Origin: Physcomitrium patens
Lineage: Eukaryota > Streptophyta > Bryopsida > Funariales > Funariaceae
Direction: 5' to 3'
Length of the DNA: 64,000 nucleotides
Assembly: GCF_000002425.4 (NCBI RefSeq)
Contig: NC_037260.1
Span: forward strand, 13,387,516-13,451,515
Part shown: one piece after another, positions 23,844-36,833 of the stretch
Position numbering within the stretch: the first letter of the stretch is position 1
Layout: the number at the start of each line of letters is the position of its first letter
The notes under the pieces: model-generated
The model's input: the letters and a program-made list of their open reading frames with translations, nothing else
Told to the model about the DNA's origin: nothing
The model's database searches: none
Made by a program: the position numbers and the translations under genes

Positions 23844-25890
23844 TACTAAGAGATGTTGTATGTACATAAATTGAAAGTTGTGGAAGCAATTGGTATGCAT
23901 ATTATTTAGCAACAAAAAGATAAACTAAGATTAAAATTAAAATATATAAAGTGGCAATTATTAAGAACTCACATCTAAGAAAAGAACTGGTGATGTTAAT
24001 CATTGAAGAATAAGATTACTCATCTTATTCTAATTATATCAAGAGCACAAAGGAAGGTACAAAAAAGAGACAATTAGGATTGGTCATGTGAATTAGAGAT
24101 ATCACAACCTATAGAGATCAACTTTTCAATAATATGATATGAAGCAATAGCATGAATATGAAGATGTAAATAGAGACTTATGATAGTCCAATATTTGGAG
24201 TTACTAGTAGAGAGAGATGGTAGAAGAAATACTTGTTAGCACGCAACAAATTTCTTGGAATTGCTAGCAGATTGGTTGATAGCAAGGATGAATTAAAGAA
24301 CATATAGACTTTTAGGAATTTGAGAGAAAACAGCGACTACCAAATAGAGGCTTGAAGATTTAATATTGCTTATATACATGAGATTAATTAAACTTAAAGA
24401 AATATTGGAAACAATAGTCTCAAATAAATAGAGATTATTTATAAAAAAAATAATGAATCAATATTGTATCATCAGGATTAAATAAGCAATACTTTTGATT
24501 TTTAATGAATAATCTTCTTCTATACTCATCATTTTTCTTGTAAAAAATAAGTTTTTGAAAAGATCTGGTACATAGAAGGTGTTTTTAAGTTGGAAGACAT
24601 GTCTATTTATTAATCGTATTTCAATTGTGCTTTTATCGCAAATTGATAATGTTGTATTATTTCCAAGTTGCACTTTATTGTCATGATGAGAAAATAATTC
24701 AAAGTCAATAAAATGATGCCTTATATGTAATAAATGGTCAATACTTCTTATATCAATAAATCAATGATTGCTTTTATTTTCACCAATTTTGGAAGTTCTT
24801 TTCAAGCAATAAGTTTAAGTATAATAGAGATTTGCATAAAAGAAAGAAAGGAATTTTAACATCTTTTGCTCTTTTATTTGATTTTGATTTTTTGGATGGA
24901 TGTTGTATTACATCAATATTTACAGCAATTTTTTTTTTTTTTTTTTTTTTTTTAAACGTTCAAAGCTCAAATGCCTATTTTTGTGTAATGATGAATGAAG
25001 TTGTTGGTTTAATCTTAACTTTTATAAATTTGAAGTTTTTTTTATTATTTTTGTTATAGGATAGAATTGCAACTTGCTTTTTACTCTATATCCTACAAAG
25101 AAAGTTTGAATTTTTGAAGATGAGCCTTTCATGAATGTTTCTTCTTGGAAAAGAATTGAAATAAATATTGGAAGTGTGGAAATTCTAGTTTTCCACAATA
25201 TTTATATGTTAGTAGTATATCGAGATGGCATAGATCTTATTAAGGTGAGTATTTCCATTTGTATTAGAATTATCACTCTAGTGGAGTGACATTGTTGGAA
25301 AAGTGTTTTGAAATTATTCAAATGTTGAGTGATGGATTTACTTGCTTGTATTTTTTATGTTATAAACTTTTCTAATAAGTGTGCTTAAGTGATTATATTA
25401 CTTATTGAATATATATTTTCAATAGCTAACTATACTTCATTTGCAGATTTGCATGCTCCAATATAGAAAAAGATGGTTTTGTTTCCACAATTCCAAATGG
25501 TCGCAAGAGCAATTTGATCTTTTTCTATGTAAGTATTATTGCTTGATTTGTTGGAATTGACTCTATTATAGCATTTGTTTCTTGAAGTGTTGTTGATTCT
25601 TTGCCTTTGCCATACATAATTTTCCATATGTCTTTAATTTTAAATTTCATTTGTATCTTTTGTCTCCAAACTATATACCAAGTGCTATCAAATTTTGGCC
25701 AATTCTTGATTGTAAGACTACTTGCAGCCATGTTTTGCAAGAAAAAAGGACTATTAGTGCCCAAATTTTTGTGAAGAACGTCTTCAATACAACCTCTTTT
25801 CTATTTTTAATAAGCATATTTATTTTTTTTGGAATTTCCATAAAAACAATTCTCAAAAAGCAAGCTCTAATTCCATATTGGAACTTAGGT
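22808..25890 (-). mobile_element. Decayed Ty1/copia retrotransposon
   Basis: Minus-strand fragments in copia order, right to left. Gag is at 25525-25764 (KNWPKFDSTWYIVWRQKIQMKFKIKDIW). A protease-to-pre-integrase segment is at 24458-24673 (LGNNTTLSICDKSTIEI, LKNTFYVPDLFKNLFF). The integrase core is around 23440-23600 (HSDLCGQIATPIFSSFKYYV, TFIDDYSCYI). The integrase C-terminus is near 22880-23030 (ECILFRYSSLKKAFK, SALLISHDIAF). No RT remains and no LTRs were found. Poly(A) and poly(T) tracts (23808-23838, 24929-24953) have expanded inside. Integrase lying before any RT separates this from the gypsy elements. Confidence 0.75.
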
Positions 25891-25999
25891 ATATAGGATT
25901 TGTAAATGTGACTTAAGTTCTATTCAAGTAAATAAAAGTATATATTGTGTATATTAAAGATGTGTTTGATATATGAGGTTTTATGCCATTGAGGCAGTT

Positions 26000-28650
26000 G
26001 CACCCTTTCAAATGAACGTGCCGCTTCATTCTGAAACCACAGTCAGTTTTAGTTAACTATTTTTTCTGACTCCTTCACTCGCTTTCTGAGGTGTGTTTTG
26101 GTTTGGTAGGTTTGTTATCTGTAGCAGGATTTAGTTCTGTGTTTTCCTGTTTAGCTACGACTCTCGGTAGAGTGCAGATCTGTCCTAGTACTTCAATGCA
26201 ACCTAGTAATAATTCTCTTCAAACTCTCAGTGCAATGATCGAGATAATGCATGGAAGGGATTTTGATGTGCATATTTTGTACTCGAGGTTTTAGTGTATG
26301 TTTGTCAATAATTTATTTTTTCAAATATTGATCATGAGCTCACCCAAGAGAACTCACTAACTCTACCGCATTTAATTGACTTTTCAACACTTTAGTGTGA
26401 TTCGCGCTCGGGACTTACTGCGGTTTCGTAAAGCATTGCTCTTGATGGAAATTTTCTTACCCTTCTTAACGACATAAACACCCGACGACTCTTGAGCATA
26501 TTTTCGATTACTTGTTAGTGATGGTCGGTAGTTGTTCTTCTTATAAAATCCACAGACTTAGAAACTAACATAGTTATGTGTCGTCAGTTTGTCTTATTCC
26601 TTGGAGCTACAAGCACTTCAACATGATCTTACACAGAGGAAGTATACTATCGAGAAGATATAGAGCGAACTTGTTGACAGTGCAAGCAATGTAAGTGAAA
26701 TACACGTTGCTCACTGATATGGTTATTGTTGATTGTTTGCGTTGGTTAAGACAAATGTTCATGCTCACAAAGGACTGTTAAATGTTTTCTTTGAGCGCAT
26801 GTGGATTGCTAGCAATACGTACTTAGTGTTTTATTTTTGGTTTAATGAACATTTGCAGCCAATTCCCTTTGTGTTTGGTCAAAGCAGAGCTCTTTACAAC
26901 AGGAGTTTGCCTTACCCAACCATACATGCCGCACCAGTGACCTGTAGGAATAAACAGGACAAGTTTGACGTGATTCGCACTAGCCTTAGTTCTGTTTTAA
27001 TTGGTTGCAGCTGTCTCGAATTGATGATTATGAAGGATTGAGAACCGCATTTCAGTAGGGACCTGACAATGGTTGAGACTGTGTAAAGCTCAGGTGCTTT
27101 CAGTGGTTATTTTGCAAAAAAGTGAACAGATGTTGGGTAAATGCATGTGTGTGTGTGTGTGTGTGTGTGTTTATAAGAACAGACATACACGCACGCACGC
27201 ATACACAGAATATGTAGCTTTTTGCGTTGAATTTCAGTAACATGGCTACCCCAACAGCCGTGTTTATTTCTCAAGTGAAACTTACAAGTATAAGATGCTT
27301 GATTTTCAGCTCTGCTAAAGAGTTGAACCTTGAGCTCCTCGTGAACTTCACCTTTTGGTGGGTTGGTTTTTTTTGTATGTTTTGCAATTTTCTATAAAGG
27401 TCATATCTTCTCCCATCAGTATCAAGGTTGGAACATTCCTAAGGCTCCATCTCGTCTTCTGACGAACTTATTCTCGTTTCTTCCAGCAGTGATCAGAATT
27501 GATAATTTCGTAGTTGCACAAACTGGAGCAATGATCTTGTGGAATTGAACTAGTTTTGTATCCTCAGTCGGTTTTAGACATTGATCGTGTTGATTGGATC
27601 GAAATTAATAGATAGTGGAACCGCCTTCACTGCTGGAGGTGTTCAAGGACCTGTTGGGAGCACCATTGCTGACAGGCACCATGAATTACATTCCTTTATT
27701 ACAACGGTAATTCTTGTGAACCTCAACGATTTTTGCAGATCTTTTATGTTACTAGCCATCGAGTACAAATTTTAGACTCGTGATTCTACTATATTCTTGA
27801 CATGATTGGCACATAATTGACTCCAATCGGATATCATATGTTTGTACGAAACTTTTTGTTTAGAATGCATTGTTGACTGTTGCGTTATACCGATCATAGA
27901 GAAACTCTATCAGCTCCATGATTAATTCCATGATCTTGAACGGAGCCCTGAGTTATGTGTTTGCAAGTGTCTCCTTTTGTGCAAATGTCGATTGCGTTCT
28001 TACAACAAAACTGAGACTTTCTTTCTTGTTCATGACACAGATTGCTTCATCTCTTCCAAAACTGCATCCCACAAAACTGATTAATCTTTTGCAAATGAGA
28101 GCTGAACAGAGCTCACTTGAAGCAGCCATCAACATATATGGTAATCGTTCATTTTAGTGGACTGTCTATATTGTGCGGAGACACACTTGAATGAAAGATT
28201 GAAATGTGTTTTTGTTCACATGCGTCCTCTGAAACCTGAGAGGAGCACTGATTGGGTTGTCTGTAGTATTGAAAACGTATGAACTATTTCCTCATTAAAC
28301 TGTCTGAAGGGAAGGTTTACTTGCTATTTCAGTGATCTCCACTAATTTTAGAGACATCAATGGACAGCCTTCTGCGAGAGCCCAGCTCAAGATTGTCTCT
28401 GGAATGAAACAAATGTAATTTTTCACGACGAATTCTACTTGTAGCAACACACGGTGCGCTGTCATGGTAGCGACTTCAATCGCAGGCCCTAGCCCACGGT
28501 CATGGGTTTCTTGTCCAGAAACTAGTTTAGTTTCTTATCTAAATACTCCTGTTCAAATTTTATATAGCAAGAAACACACTTTGGACGTGTTGGATTTACT
28601 CTCTTGGAATATGGCTATCCTTGAAAAACAGAGAAAATCTGATGGAAAAA
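26000..28650 (+). other. Unassigned, less AT-rich island with exon-like segments
   Basis: The composition changes at about 26.0 kb to a gene-like base content and returns to AT-rich at about 28.65 kb. Short open segments have good splice contexts. One follows an acceptor at about 26860 (PIPFVFGQSRALYNRSLPYP). Another precedes the donor at about 27706 (EPPSLLEVFKDLLGAPLLTG in one frame). A third, at about 28042-28140, lies between CACAG and GGTAATCG (LPKLHPTKLINLLQMRAEQS). I could not join them into one open frame and recognise no family. It could be a decayed gene, a non-coding transcript, or a gene with small exons I failed to assemble. A (GT)n tract is at about 27147-27170. Confidence 0.35.
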
Positions 28651-30190
28651 TGAATTAGAACACAAATAGAAAATATCAGCATTTACTCTTGTAATTTTAC
28701 GAGCTTTATTTACATTTCTTTATTGAATAAAGTTCAATCTCATCTTTAGAAATTTACATATATGCTCTATTTAAACTTTGTTTCAGATTCTATCTTTGTA
28801 ACAAGAGTTTAAATTTAATTCTGTAATGATTCAAAAAGCACACAATTAAGATCATGTATATTTTTTTAATATGTTGCAAAATTTAATACGTGAGAGGCAT
28901 TTGAAATATTTAACACAATACAAGATTTAAAAATTTAAACAAAAAACATCATTTGGAAGAATATCCTACGTGGATTATCAGTGGAAGTAATATGTGACAT
29001 TTTTGATGCTACAAAAATTGTAAAACTTAGATAAAAAAAAATGTTTATGTGTAAATATATATATATATATATATATATGATGTCAAGCTTGTACTACTGT
29101 AATTATTACACATATGTAATTTTCATGTAAGTCACATAATTTGCATATGTTCAAATGTCATCTGATGCAAAAATAAAATAACTTTTGGATAAAGTAAAAA
29201 AATATACAACAACAATAAATATTTAGTTTAAGTTTAAACAACAAGTATAAACGTTGTAGATGTTTTTTGTTTAAATTTTTAAATCTACTTTGTTATAAAT
29301 GTTTAAACTAAAGTTGAATTGCAGTTTTCTGTTTGTTTAATTTTGTTTCTAAAAAGAACTTAAGCGAATTTACATTCAATCTGAAGATACTACATTATTT
29401 GAAGATAATGAAAAATAATTTGGATTTTGTTTTAAGAAAGTAAGCAATATTTTGATTTGATTACTTCATATATAGAAACATTGTGATATATTTGAGTAGC
29501 CATAAACTTAAAGATGCATCACTTAATCTAAAGAAGATGGAGTGAATAAGAAAATAAAAAAGAACGATTTTTTTAATACAAAAATAATGATTAATATAAT
29601 GGTCATAATTACACACATTCTTACAAATGATCTTACAAAAAAAAATTACATGTAATGTGTAGAAAGAACATTCACATGCAAAATAAGAGAGAGTTAAAAA
29701 CTAATTAAGTTACTTAGTTTTTATTTTAGTTAATAATACACTTTTCTACAAGTCAATACATGTTAGAAAAATTATATTAATTTTTTTCTTTGATGAATAA
29801 ATAAAGAATTTTAATGGATATGAAAATATGCAGTGGTATTATGTACAATGAACCACCTTTCAACTGTAGCACAGAGTTTAAGTCTCAAATTTCATAATTG
29901 ATGGGGGGTGATTTGGACAATTGTAGGCATCATGCCAAAAAGAGACAATTCTTTTGGCAAACATCATCCCACATACAACAAAAATCTACTGTTTCTCTTC
30001 CCCTAAACCACTCTTCTATAAAACTCAAAGTAGTACCCACAATCATCATTTTGGTGATTTGAACCACACTGATACTTAAATCAGAAATCATCATAAAAAC
30101 AAGAAAAATAAAATAAAATAAAATAAAATTGAATCCAACATTTACCAGCCCATCAAAACTATGAAGACAGCTAAAATATCTACCCACTCA
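28651..30190. other. AT-rich intergenic spacer
   Basis: No coding or repeat family recognised. It contains an (AT)n run at about 29057-29079 and several poly(A)/poly(T) stretches. Confidence 0.5.
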
Positions 30191-30289
30191 CTTACTCAAG
30201 AATCTCTGTAGCCCAAGTGGGAAAAGTGTTGGCTAGAAATCCCATGTCCCAATGAAGGAAAAATCCGGCAAAAGTCAGCAGCAGGGCAC

Positions 30290-32073
30290 AAACACAGAGA
30301 GAGAGAGAGAGAGATTGAGGGAGGAAGGAAGGGCAGGGGAAGGCAGGATGGGTGCAGGAATTGGACACTAAGTTACTGGTAAAGGGAAAGACGGGGTGGC
30401 AGAGCAGTTGTAGTAGTAGTAATATAACCTTGGATGCTTCAGGGAGGGAAAGAGAGGGTAGGGTAGGGAAGGGAAGGGGGAAGGGGCCATTTGCATTGTG
30501 CCCAGCCCAGCCCCCTCCCCCCCCGGCTGTTGGGATAAGCATAGTGGCAGTGGGGCGTGATCATTAGCCGCAGCGTTGCTTACGTGAGATGAAGCCAAGA
30601 AAAGTAGGTGACTTTCCACACACTCCTACATGGAAAGAGTGGAGCTGGTCTAAGGGAAAAGGGGGAGGAAGAGGAGGAGGAGGAAGAAGACTACCGTCTT
30701 ACTTCGCCCTGGTCTACTGCCCATCCCCAAGCCAAATATGGCCAAGCCTAACCTAGCCCAGCCTAGCCTACCCTAACCTAACCTAAGCCCGGCCTTAGGA
30801 TGGGAGAGGATATACTTAGCACTGCCCTCTCCTCATCTTGAACACCATCGCCACAGCTCGCCTTTGCTCTAGCTGCTGCTTCCTCCTTCGCTGCGGGGGA
30901 GCGTCGCCTCCCACCTCCATCCTTCTGTTGTAAATATACCCATTTTTCTTTGTATTGAGGTGTGTAGATCCCATCCCTGGCTCCTTGCTAAGCAGCAAAT
31001 TGTGAGTGCGTGATGAATGTTCGGGTGTATGCGGCGGAAGATACCATATTCTGTGGTTGTAGTTGTTGTTGTTGATGTTGTTGATGGTTGTGTGTTTGTT
31101 ATGGATGCTTTGTGGAGCGAGTGCGGCCGATCTGTGGAGAATCAGATGCTCTGTGTTTGGGTGTTTTTTTTTTCCTCTGTCTGAAGTTTTTTCCGGTGTT
31201 TGGGCGTGAGCGTGTTGCCGAAGCTCCCTGTTTTATTTTATTTTTCTGTTGAAATTTCAATGACATTCTAGTTGGGTTTTCTTGGTAAAGTATCGCGAAG
31301 GTGTGTTATTAGGCCTCTGTACTTTATTCTGCGGTTCTATTCTCCCTTGACGCATGAAGCTTTTCGAGCTGAAAACTTGTTTATATGTTTGGAGTAGTGC
31401 ATGTTGCCTTTCTCTGGAACCATAGGTTTATGAGTTTTACGAACGCTGTGAAGAGGCGGGCCTGGGTGGTCAGGAATTTCGTGCGTGAAGGTACTGGGAC
31501 GCCGTTCTGTTTCGTTACTAGGACGCTTCGACCTCGGCTTCCTAATGCCGTAGCGAATGTTCGTGCAAAATTTGGATGTTTGCTGCCGTTCTTGGACTTA
31601 TTACACTGGATTGTAGCCTTGCATTTTGCTTTTCTATGAACCAATCTTCCATTACTCTTGAGTTAAACTATGCTTGTCATGTCTAACGCAGTCACACATA
31701 CCGGAGTTGTCTTACTTATTGTTCCTCGTACTGTATTGTTCCAACTTACATCATCTCCGGCGTCTTCTGTGTGTGCTGTCTCGTATCATGTGTGAGGGTT
31801 TGTGATGTTTTTAATTTTAACGAGTGCCTGGGTCGTTGTACATAGTCTTCAGAGTTTCGTGTTTGCAAATTACGATTAATGCATGTAGACGGCGTGTTCT
31901 CATCCACAACGAGGCAAGAGACGGTGTGTTCCAAACAACCTTCTAATTGCTACACTGTCTCCAAATGTTGATCTGTCTTCATGGGTGCGTGTGCAGGTTG
32001 AACAGGTCACTGTCTGCTGTTAGATTGTGCAGATCGTGCAGTGCGCTTCTTGTGGCACGACTCTGTTTTTACG
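30290..32073 (+). promoter_or_regulatory. Promoter and 5' UTR region of the bifunctional nuclease gene, with probable leader intron
   Basis: The region holds a (GA)n tract (30296-30314), purine-rich blocks (30300-30480, 30655-30690) and a CCTAACC-type micro-repeat (about 30745-30787). A plausible donor AATT|GTGAGTGCG at 31002 and acceptor GTGCAG ending at 31996 would define a leader intron of about 1 kb, with T-rich internal composition. The next ATG after the acceptor with a long frame is at 32074. Transcription start and splicing are inferred, not shown. Confidence 0.45.
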
Positions 32074-33078
32074 ATGGCGACGGCAATGTCAACAGCAGCT
32101 CTCACGGTTCTCCTCACTCACTGCCCCGTGTCTCTACACCATAAATCCGCAACTGCTTCCGTGGCACTACGAGGTCCTAATGTTAAAAATAGCAAACTCA
32201 TCCAGCCGAACTCTATTGCTCTCGCACCTTTTGGATCCGGAATTTGCCAAGAGCGAAAGGCGTCGCAGAAATGCTACTCCAGCAGGTCATTTGACAACGG
32301 CCTCCCGATCGACCAGCCATTCAGTGAAAATGACGAGGACTATGTGGACTCTACTGTGCTGGAAGCTTTGGAGGTCAAGAGCGGGCCTGAGGGCTTCATC
32401 ATTAAAATGCGAGACGGGCGAACCCTCAAATGTGAGCACAACACGCCGGATTCGGGTCATCTTCCAGAGTACGGCCCTCAGCCTGCAATTGTTCTTCAAT
32501 TGAACAAAGGATCCAAACTCCTGCTTCCCATTATTGTTCTGGAGCTCCCTTGCACAATGCTTATTGAGGGTATTCGGAACGTCCCTGCTATTCGTCCTAC
32601 GGTATACCACGTGATGAAGAACATGATTGAGGTGATGGGGTACCAGCCCAAGATGGTGCGAGTTACGCGTCGAGTGCACGAAGCCTACTATGCACGCGTT
32701 TACCTGAGCAAAGTGGGAGATGAGTGTGGAGAGGTCGTGAGCTTGGACCTTCGCCCTTCGGACGCTATCAATTTGGCTGTGCGATGCAAAGTGCCTATCC
32801 AGGTGAACAAGTGGCTTGCGGAGGGAGATGGCGTGTTCGTGGTTGATGAGCCCGTGAAGCTGCCATCTCGTGCTTTGCGGTCTTCCGGATCCCTCACCAT
32901 GACCAACCTTGATAGACCTGATTCATCTCCATGCGCTGCAGCCGAAGAATTTGTACTAGTGAGAAGCATGATGATGGCTGCTGTGGAGGAGCGGTATAGT
33001 GACGCTGCGAAGCTGAGAGATGAGCTCAGGCAGCTGCGGAATAAGAAGAAACGATCCCGTCAATTCAAGCAATTATGA
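32074..33078 (+). CDS. BBD1: Plastid-type bifunctional nuclease (BFN/DUF151 domain) with UVR motif
   Basis: Encodes 334 residues in one exon. The first in-frame ATG is 32074; the reading frame extends further upstream only through non-ATG codons. Residues 1 to about 70 are rich in Ser, Ala and Thr and poor in acidic residues, as in chloroplast transit peptides. Residues about 135-260 form the BFN (DUF151) domain, with LPIIVLELPCTMLIEGI and the conserved LDLRPSDAINLAVRCKVPI. Residues about 290-324 carry a UvrB/UvrC-type motif (EERYSDAAKLRDELRQL). Plant BBD proteins of this layout have been described as nucleases acting on RNA and single-stranded DNA and linked to stress or senescence responses. 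Family assignment is firm; paralogue number and subcellular location are inferred. Confidence 0.9.
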   Translation: MATAMSTAALTVLLTHCPVSLHHKSATASVALRGPNVKNSKLIQPNSIALAPFGSGICQERKASQKCYSSRSFDNGLPIDQPFSENDEDYVDSTVLEALEVKSGPEGFIIKMRDGRTLKCEHNTPDSGHLPEYGPQPAIVLQLNKGSKLLLPIIVLELPCTMLIEGIRNVPAIRPTVYHVMKNMIEVMGYQPKMVRVTRRVHEAYYARVYLSKVGDECGEVVSLDLRPSDAINLAVRCKVPIQVNKWLAEGDGVFVVDEPVKLPSRALRSSGSLTMTNLDRPDSSPCAAAEEFVLVRSMMMAAVEERYSDAAKLRDELRQLRNKKKRSRQFKQL

Positions 33079-34139
33079 AAGATTCCAAAGGGATTTGACA
33101 TGCAAGGCATTTTTTCGTTGATTAAATGACTTCTGTGCACCAATGCTGGAGCTTACGTGAGATAGAGATGATGATTGGCTTTGAGGAATCAAAGCTGTAG
33201 TTCATAGTTTTGTATGTAGTTCTGTACATAGTGTTCAAATTTCTCGAGTTGTCTGGTTGGGTGTTAAGTAGAAAGGTATAGACTGCGCAGTCAGGTAAAT
33301 ATTTGGGTGGAGTCGTTTAATAAGTCGAGGCATGGATTTTTGTAAAAACTCCATAGCTCCTTGCTTTCGATATTATTTTATGTAGATACAGTAAATGGGC
33401 GGGGTAGTGATGTAGTTGCAGAGCTTCGCTTGTCGAGCTCCAATCTGTCGAAATCAATGGCATTGCTTTTTTATGCCTCTTATTATGAATATGAAATCGC
33501 CTCATCACAGCGATCATCGATTTCTCTTACGGATTGCTTGCATTCTCTCTCTCTTCACTTTCCCCTAAATCCGATGGAGAAATGCATGGTTCCTTTGAGG
33601 TAACGGTTTATGACTTTTTTAAGGGAGTTCACGAACCTTGCCCTTGCATATCAATTTCAAGACTTGATACACTTGAATGTTGCACATGTTTTCCATCAAA
33701 TCTCGTCATGTGAGCTTCAACTTGATTGATAACGACGGTGGCTGCTAATTACGACTTTCCACTCACTTATATCGGCTGCAGTAGAAAGTGAATGTCAAGC
33801 ACGCGGTTGGAGCAAACCCTGTTCCATTGTACGGCGTTATTGCCATCAGCAGACTCCGATCTCAGTCTTGTCAACAAAATCACAAGAAAATCGCTCCAGT
33901 TACATGAGTGATTTATGGGAATTTCCGAGGAAGAAGTGGGGGTACTATTTTTAGTATCATAAGGGTCAGTTGAGATCAGGAACTGTGTGCGAAGTCGTTG
34001 GATGTATGCGCTGTGGAGAATTCGAGGATGTACCTTCGCTCCATTCATTGGGGAGCTGCTTATTTTGATTGTGAAACTCTGCTGTGCTCTCTGGATTTTC
34101 ACAGATTATCACCTTGCTGTATTGCAGATCCTCTGAGCG
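33079..34139. other. 3' UTR of the nuclease gene and promoter of the PDI gene
   Basis: Intergenic interval between two plus-strand genes. No other gene is supported; the frames open here are short and lack conserved motifs. The PDI promoter must lie within the last few hundred bases. No clear TATA box is seen near the start. Confidence 0.5.
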
Positions 34140-36791
34140 ATGGCGTCAAAACATCGGCGCGAGCTCGTGATCTGCCTCCTATCGTTTCTGTTTCTTCTTG
34201 TGATATCAAATTTGAGCCAAATCACTGCAGAATCGAGGGAAAGTGGTGGAGATTCGGGTCTCGAGGAAGTGGTAGACTCCATCGGGGAGGAAGAGGGGGA
34301 GGGCTATGAAGGATATGACGCAACCGATGGAGATGAGAATGTGGACCATGGGAATGGTGAGGATGAAGAGGACGATGACGAAGAGGAAGAAGACGAGGAA
34401 GGAGAAGATGGGGAGGATCAGGGCTGGAAGGGGATTGACGAAACAGATGTTGTTGTGCTTGGGTCGCACAACTTCACGGCGTTTGTAACGAAGGAACCAT
34501 ATGTTATGGTAGAATTTTATGCACCTTGGTGCGGACATTGTCAGGAATTGGCACCTGAGTGGGCCGCAGCGGCCACCGCTCTGAAGCGGCGCGTTCCTGT
34601 GGCGAAGGTCGACGCAACCGCGCATCCAGAAATTAGTGACAAGTTTGGCGTGACTGGTTACCCTACGTTGTTCTTCTTCATCGATGGCGTGCCGACGCCT
34701 TACTCCGGCGAGCGGGCGAAGTGAGTCGATCTTGTCCAACTTCTTTACCGACCTCTAAGAATTTTTTGCAGCTCTAAAAAATCTTGAGCTACAGTTTTTC
34801 GATTTGAGTTCTATCTCTTACTGCGCTCTAACGTAATTGCGTATGAATTTCTATACTTTCTGCATCGTAAGAAGCTCACACACAAGCGAGCTAAACTCAC
34901 ATTAGGGCATAGGTTTTCTTGTTCAATAAACCCTGGAGAGCAACAATGGAGATTCTTTTCAACTCTAGGCATTGAGCTGCCACGGGAATGGCGTTAGTGC
35001 AAGCATTCAATGGGAGGAGTAGAGTTTCTTTCTTGGAGCCATGTTTTGGATGGCTTCTCAGAAGCGACTACTGAGTGTTCTGCTTGTTTGGTAGTAGGGT
35101 AGGGGATTCGAGTTTCTTTAAAAGAGGAAATGTTATGCAGAGAAACTCGCATGATACAATCTCTACTACGACTGTAAGGGTTTGAGTGTAAGATTCAGAA
35201 TGTATGATCTTTCGAAAAAAAGAGGTTTTGCTTTTTGAAACGGCTGGACTTGGGAGATTGCCGCGGTGTTCGAGAATTTGAAAACTTATTTTGAACTTTT
35301 GTATAGCATACACAAGATTTCACTCAGCACATTTCATTTGACCCGGAAATCAAAGAACTGCGTAGCTAGTATTTCTATTGTTTCGTTTCGCGTGAAAGGT
35401 TATTTACATAACATGATCACGCTTTTTCTGTTGCAGGGACGCCATCATACAACATGTGAATAAGAAGATGAATGTAACTGTTATACCACTAACGTCAAAA
35501 TCTGATGTTGAGGCTTTGTTGGAACCTAAGTCGCCAATCGCAATTGCATATATTGACAACTTGGAGGTAATTTTAATTCATCTCAGCTCCGTGTCTTATA
35601 GTTGGTCTTAATTGTACCTTTTGTCATTTTAATGACGTAATATTCATTCTCACCATAAGCAAGATATTATGTATGTGACAGTAATCTGATGGTGGATCTT
35701 ATGTCTTTATATAGGGTGTGCTTCTGATGTTCTTATTTAAAACACTCTCTTGTTATAACAACGAGTATTCTACAGTCAAAGAATACAAAAAACCATTTTT
35801 TTGTAGATTTCTGACATACGGATAAATCCCCAGATTTAATTGTAACCATTAGACCAATCTAATACCCAAGTTCATCTACTTGTTTGGTCCCTTATTGATT
35901 CTACATTTTAACATTAGATAAAAATGCTGAACTCACATTAGGTCGTGTAGAGTGAGCTTGTCCGTTCACCAGAAATATTTGCGAACTACAAACTGTGGCA
36001 ATTGACAAGTGAAATGTTTCTGTTCTGTAGGGTGCTGATGTGGAGGAATTGACATCTGCAGCAAGGCAGGAAGAAAACGTTAAATTCTACATGACTAACG
36101 ATGCTGATGTGGCTGCTATGCTTGGACTTGGGACTGAATCCAAACCTGCTTTGGTTCTTTTAAAGAACGTTCCGGATAAACGTTTAGTCTATGGTGATTA
36201 CTGAACATTCAAAACATCACATTTGAGTTCTTGGTTGTAACTTGTTTCGCATCCTGTCCTCTGCGGAATTGGTATGTAAGTGTGATTTGCATGTTACACT
36301 TTAAGCACGTCGTAATTTGTGTTGCAGAGGATGATTTCAAAAGGAAACCACTTTACGAATTTGTGTCGGCAAATAAACTGCCTCTTGTGATCTACTACAA
36401 AGAAGAATCAATCAAGTTAGTCTTTGAGAATGTCATCAAAAATCAAGTATGAAGGCTATCCTGCTTATCGAAGGATTCGAAACTCTCCTTCTTACTATTT
36501 CTTTGCTGATTTGAATGCAGACATTTTACTTGCTTTTACTGTGATATACTGTGGTTGGTAGTTAACTAGTAGTAATGTTGCTGTTGTTCACGAAGACATA
36601 CATGATGTTGCTTAACTTTTGACAACAATTATATGATGGGTTACCTACACCAGGTCATTTGCTTTATTAATGGTGAGGAGCATTGGGGTGTTGCTCAATC
36701 AGTTTTCGAGAAAGTTGCAAGAATGTTCAGAGGGCAGGTATAGTAGTCTCACCTAATTCTTGTTCGAGCTTATAAATCATGGTTTTCACTA

Positions 36792-36833
<42 letters not shown>

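Noticed and set aside
30192-30619. Minus-strand frames of 83 and 116 codons near 30.4 kb
   Set aside because: They come from purine/pyrimidine-biased low-complexity DNA (GA and GGGAAGG runs) in the nuclease promoter; the products are Pro/Leu/Ser-rich without a family match.
30740-30790. Interstitial telomere
   Set aside because: The units are irregular CCTAAC/CCTAGC rather than an array of CCCTAAA; too short and degenerate.
32041-32073. Upstream extension of the nuclease frame beginning at GTG
   Set aside because: No ATG in this stretch; a eukaryotic start at the ATG at 32074 gives a sensible transit peptide.
32287-32679. Minus-strand frame of 130 codons inside the bifunctional nuclease gene
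   Set aside because: Fully covered by the conserved BFN-domain frame on the plus strand; no motif of its own.
34206-34739. Long minus-strand frame (177 codons) over the first PDI exon
   Set aside because: It is the antisense shadow of the acidic, codon-biased exon 1 of the PDI gene and contains no domain.
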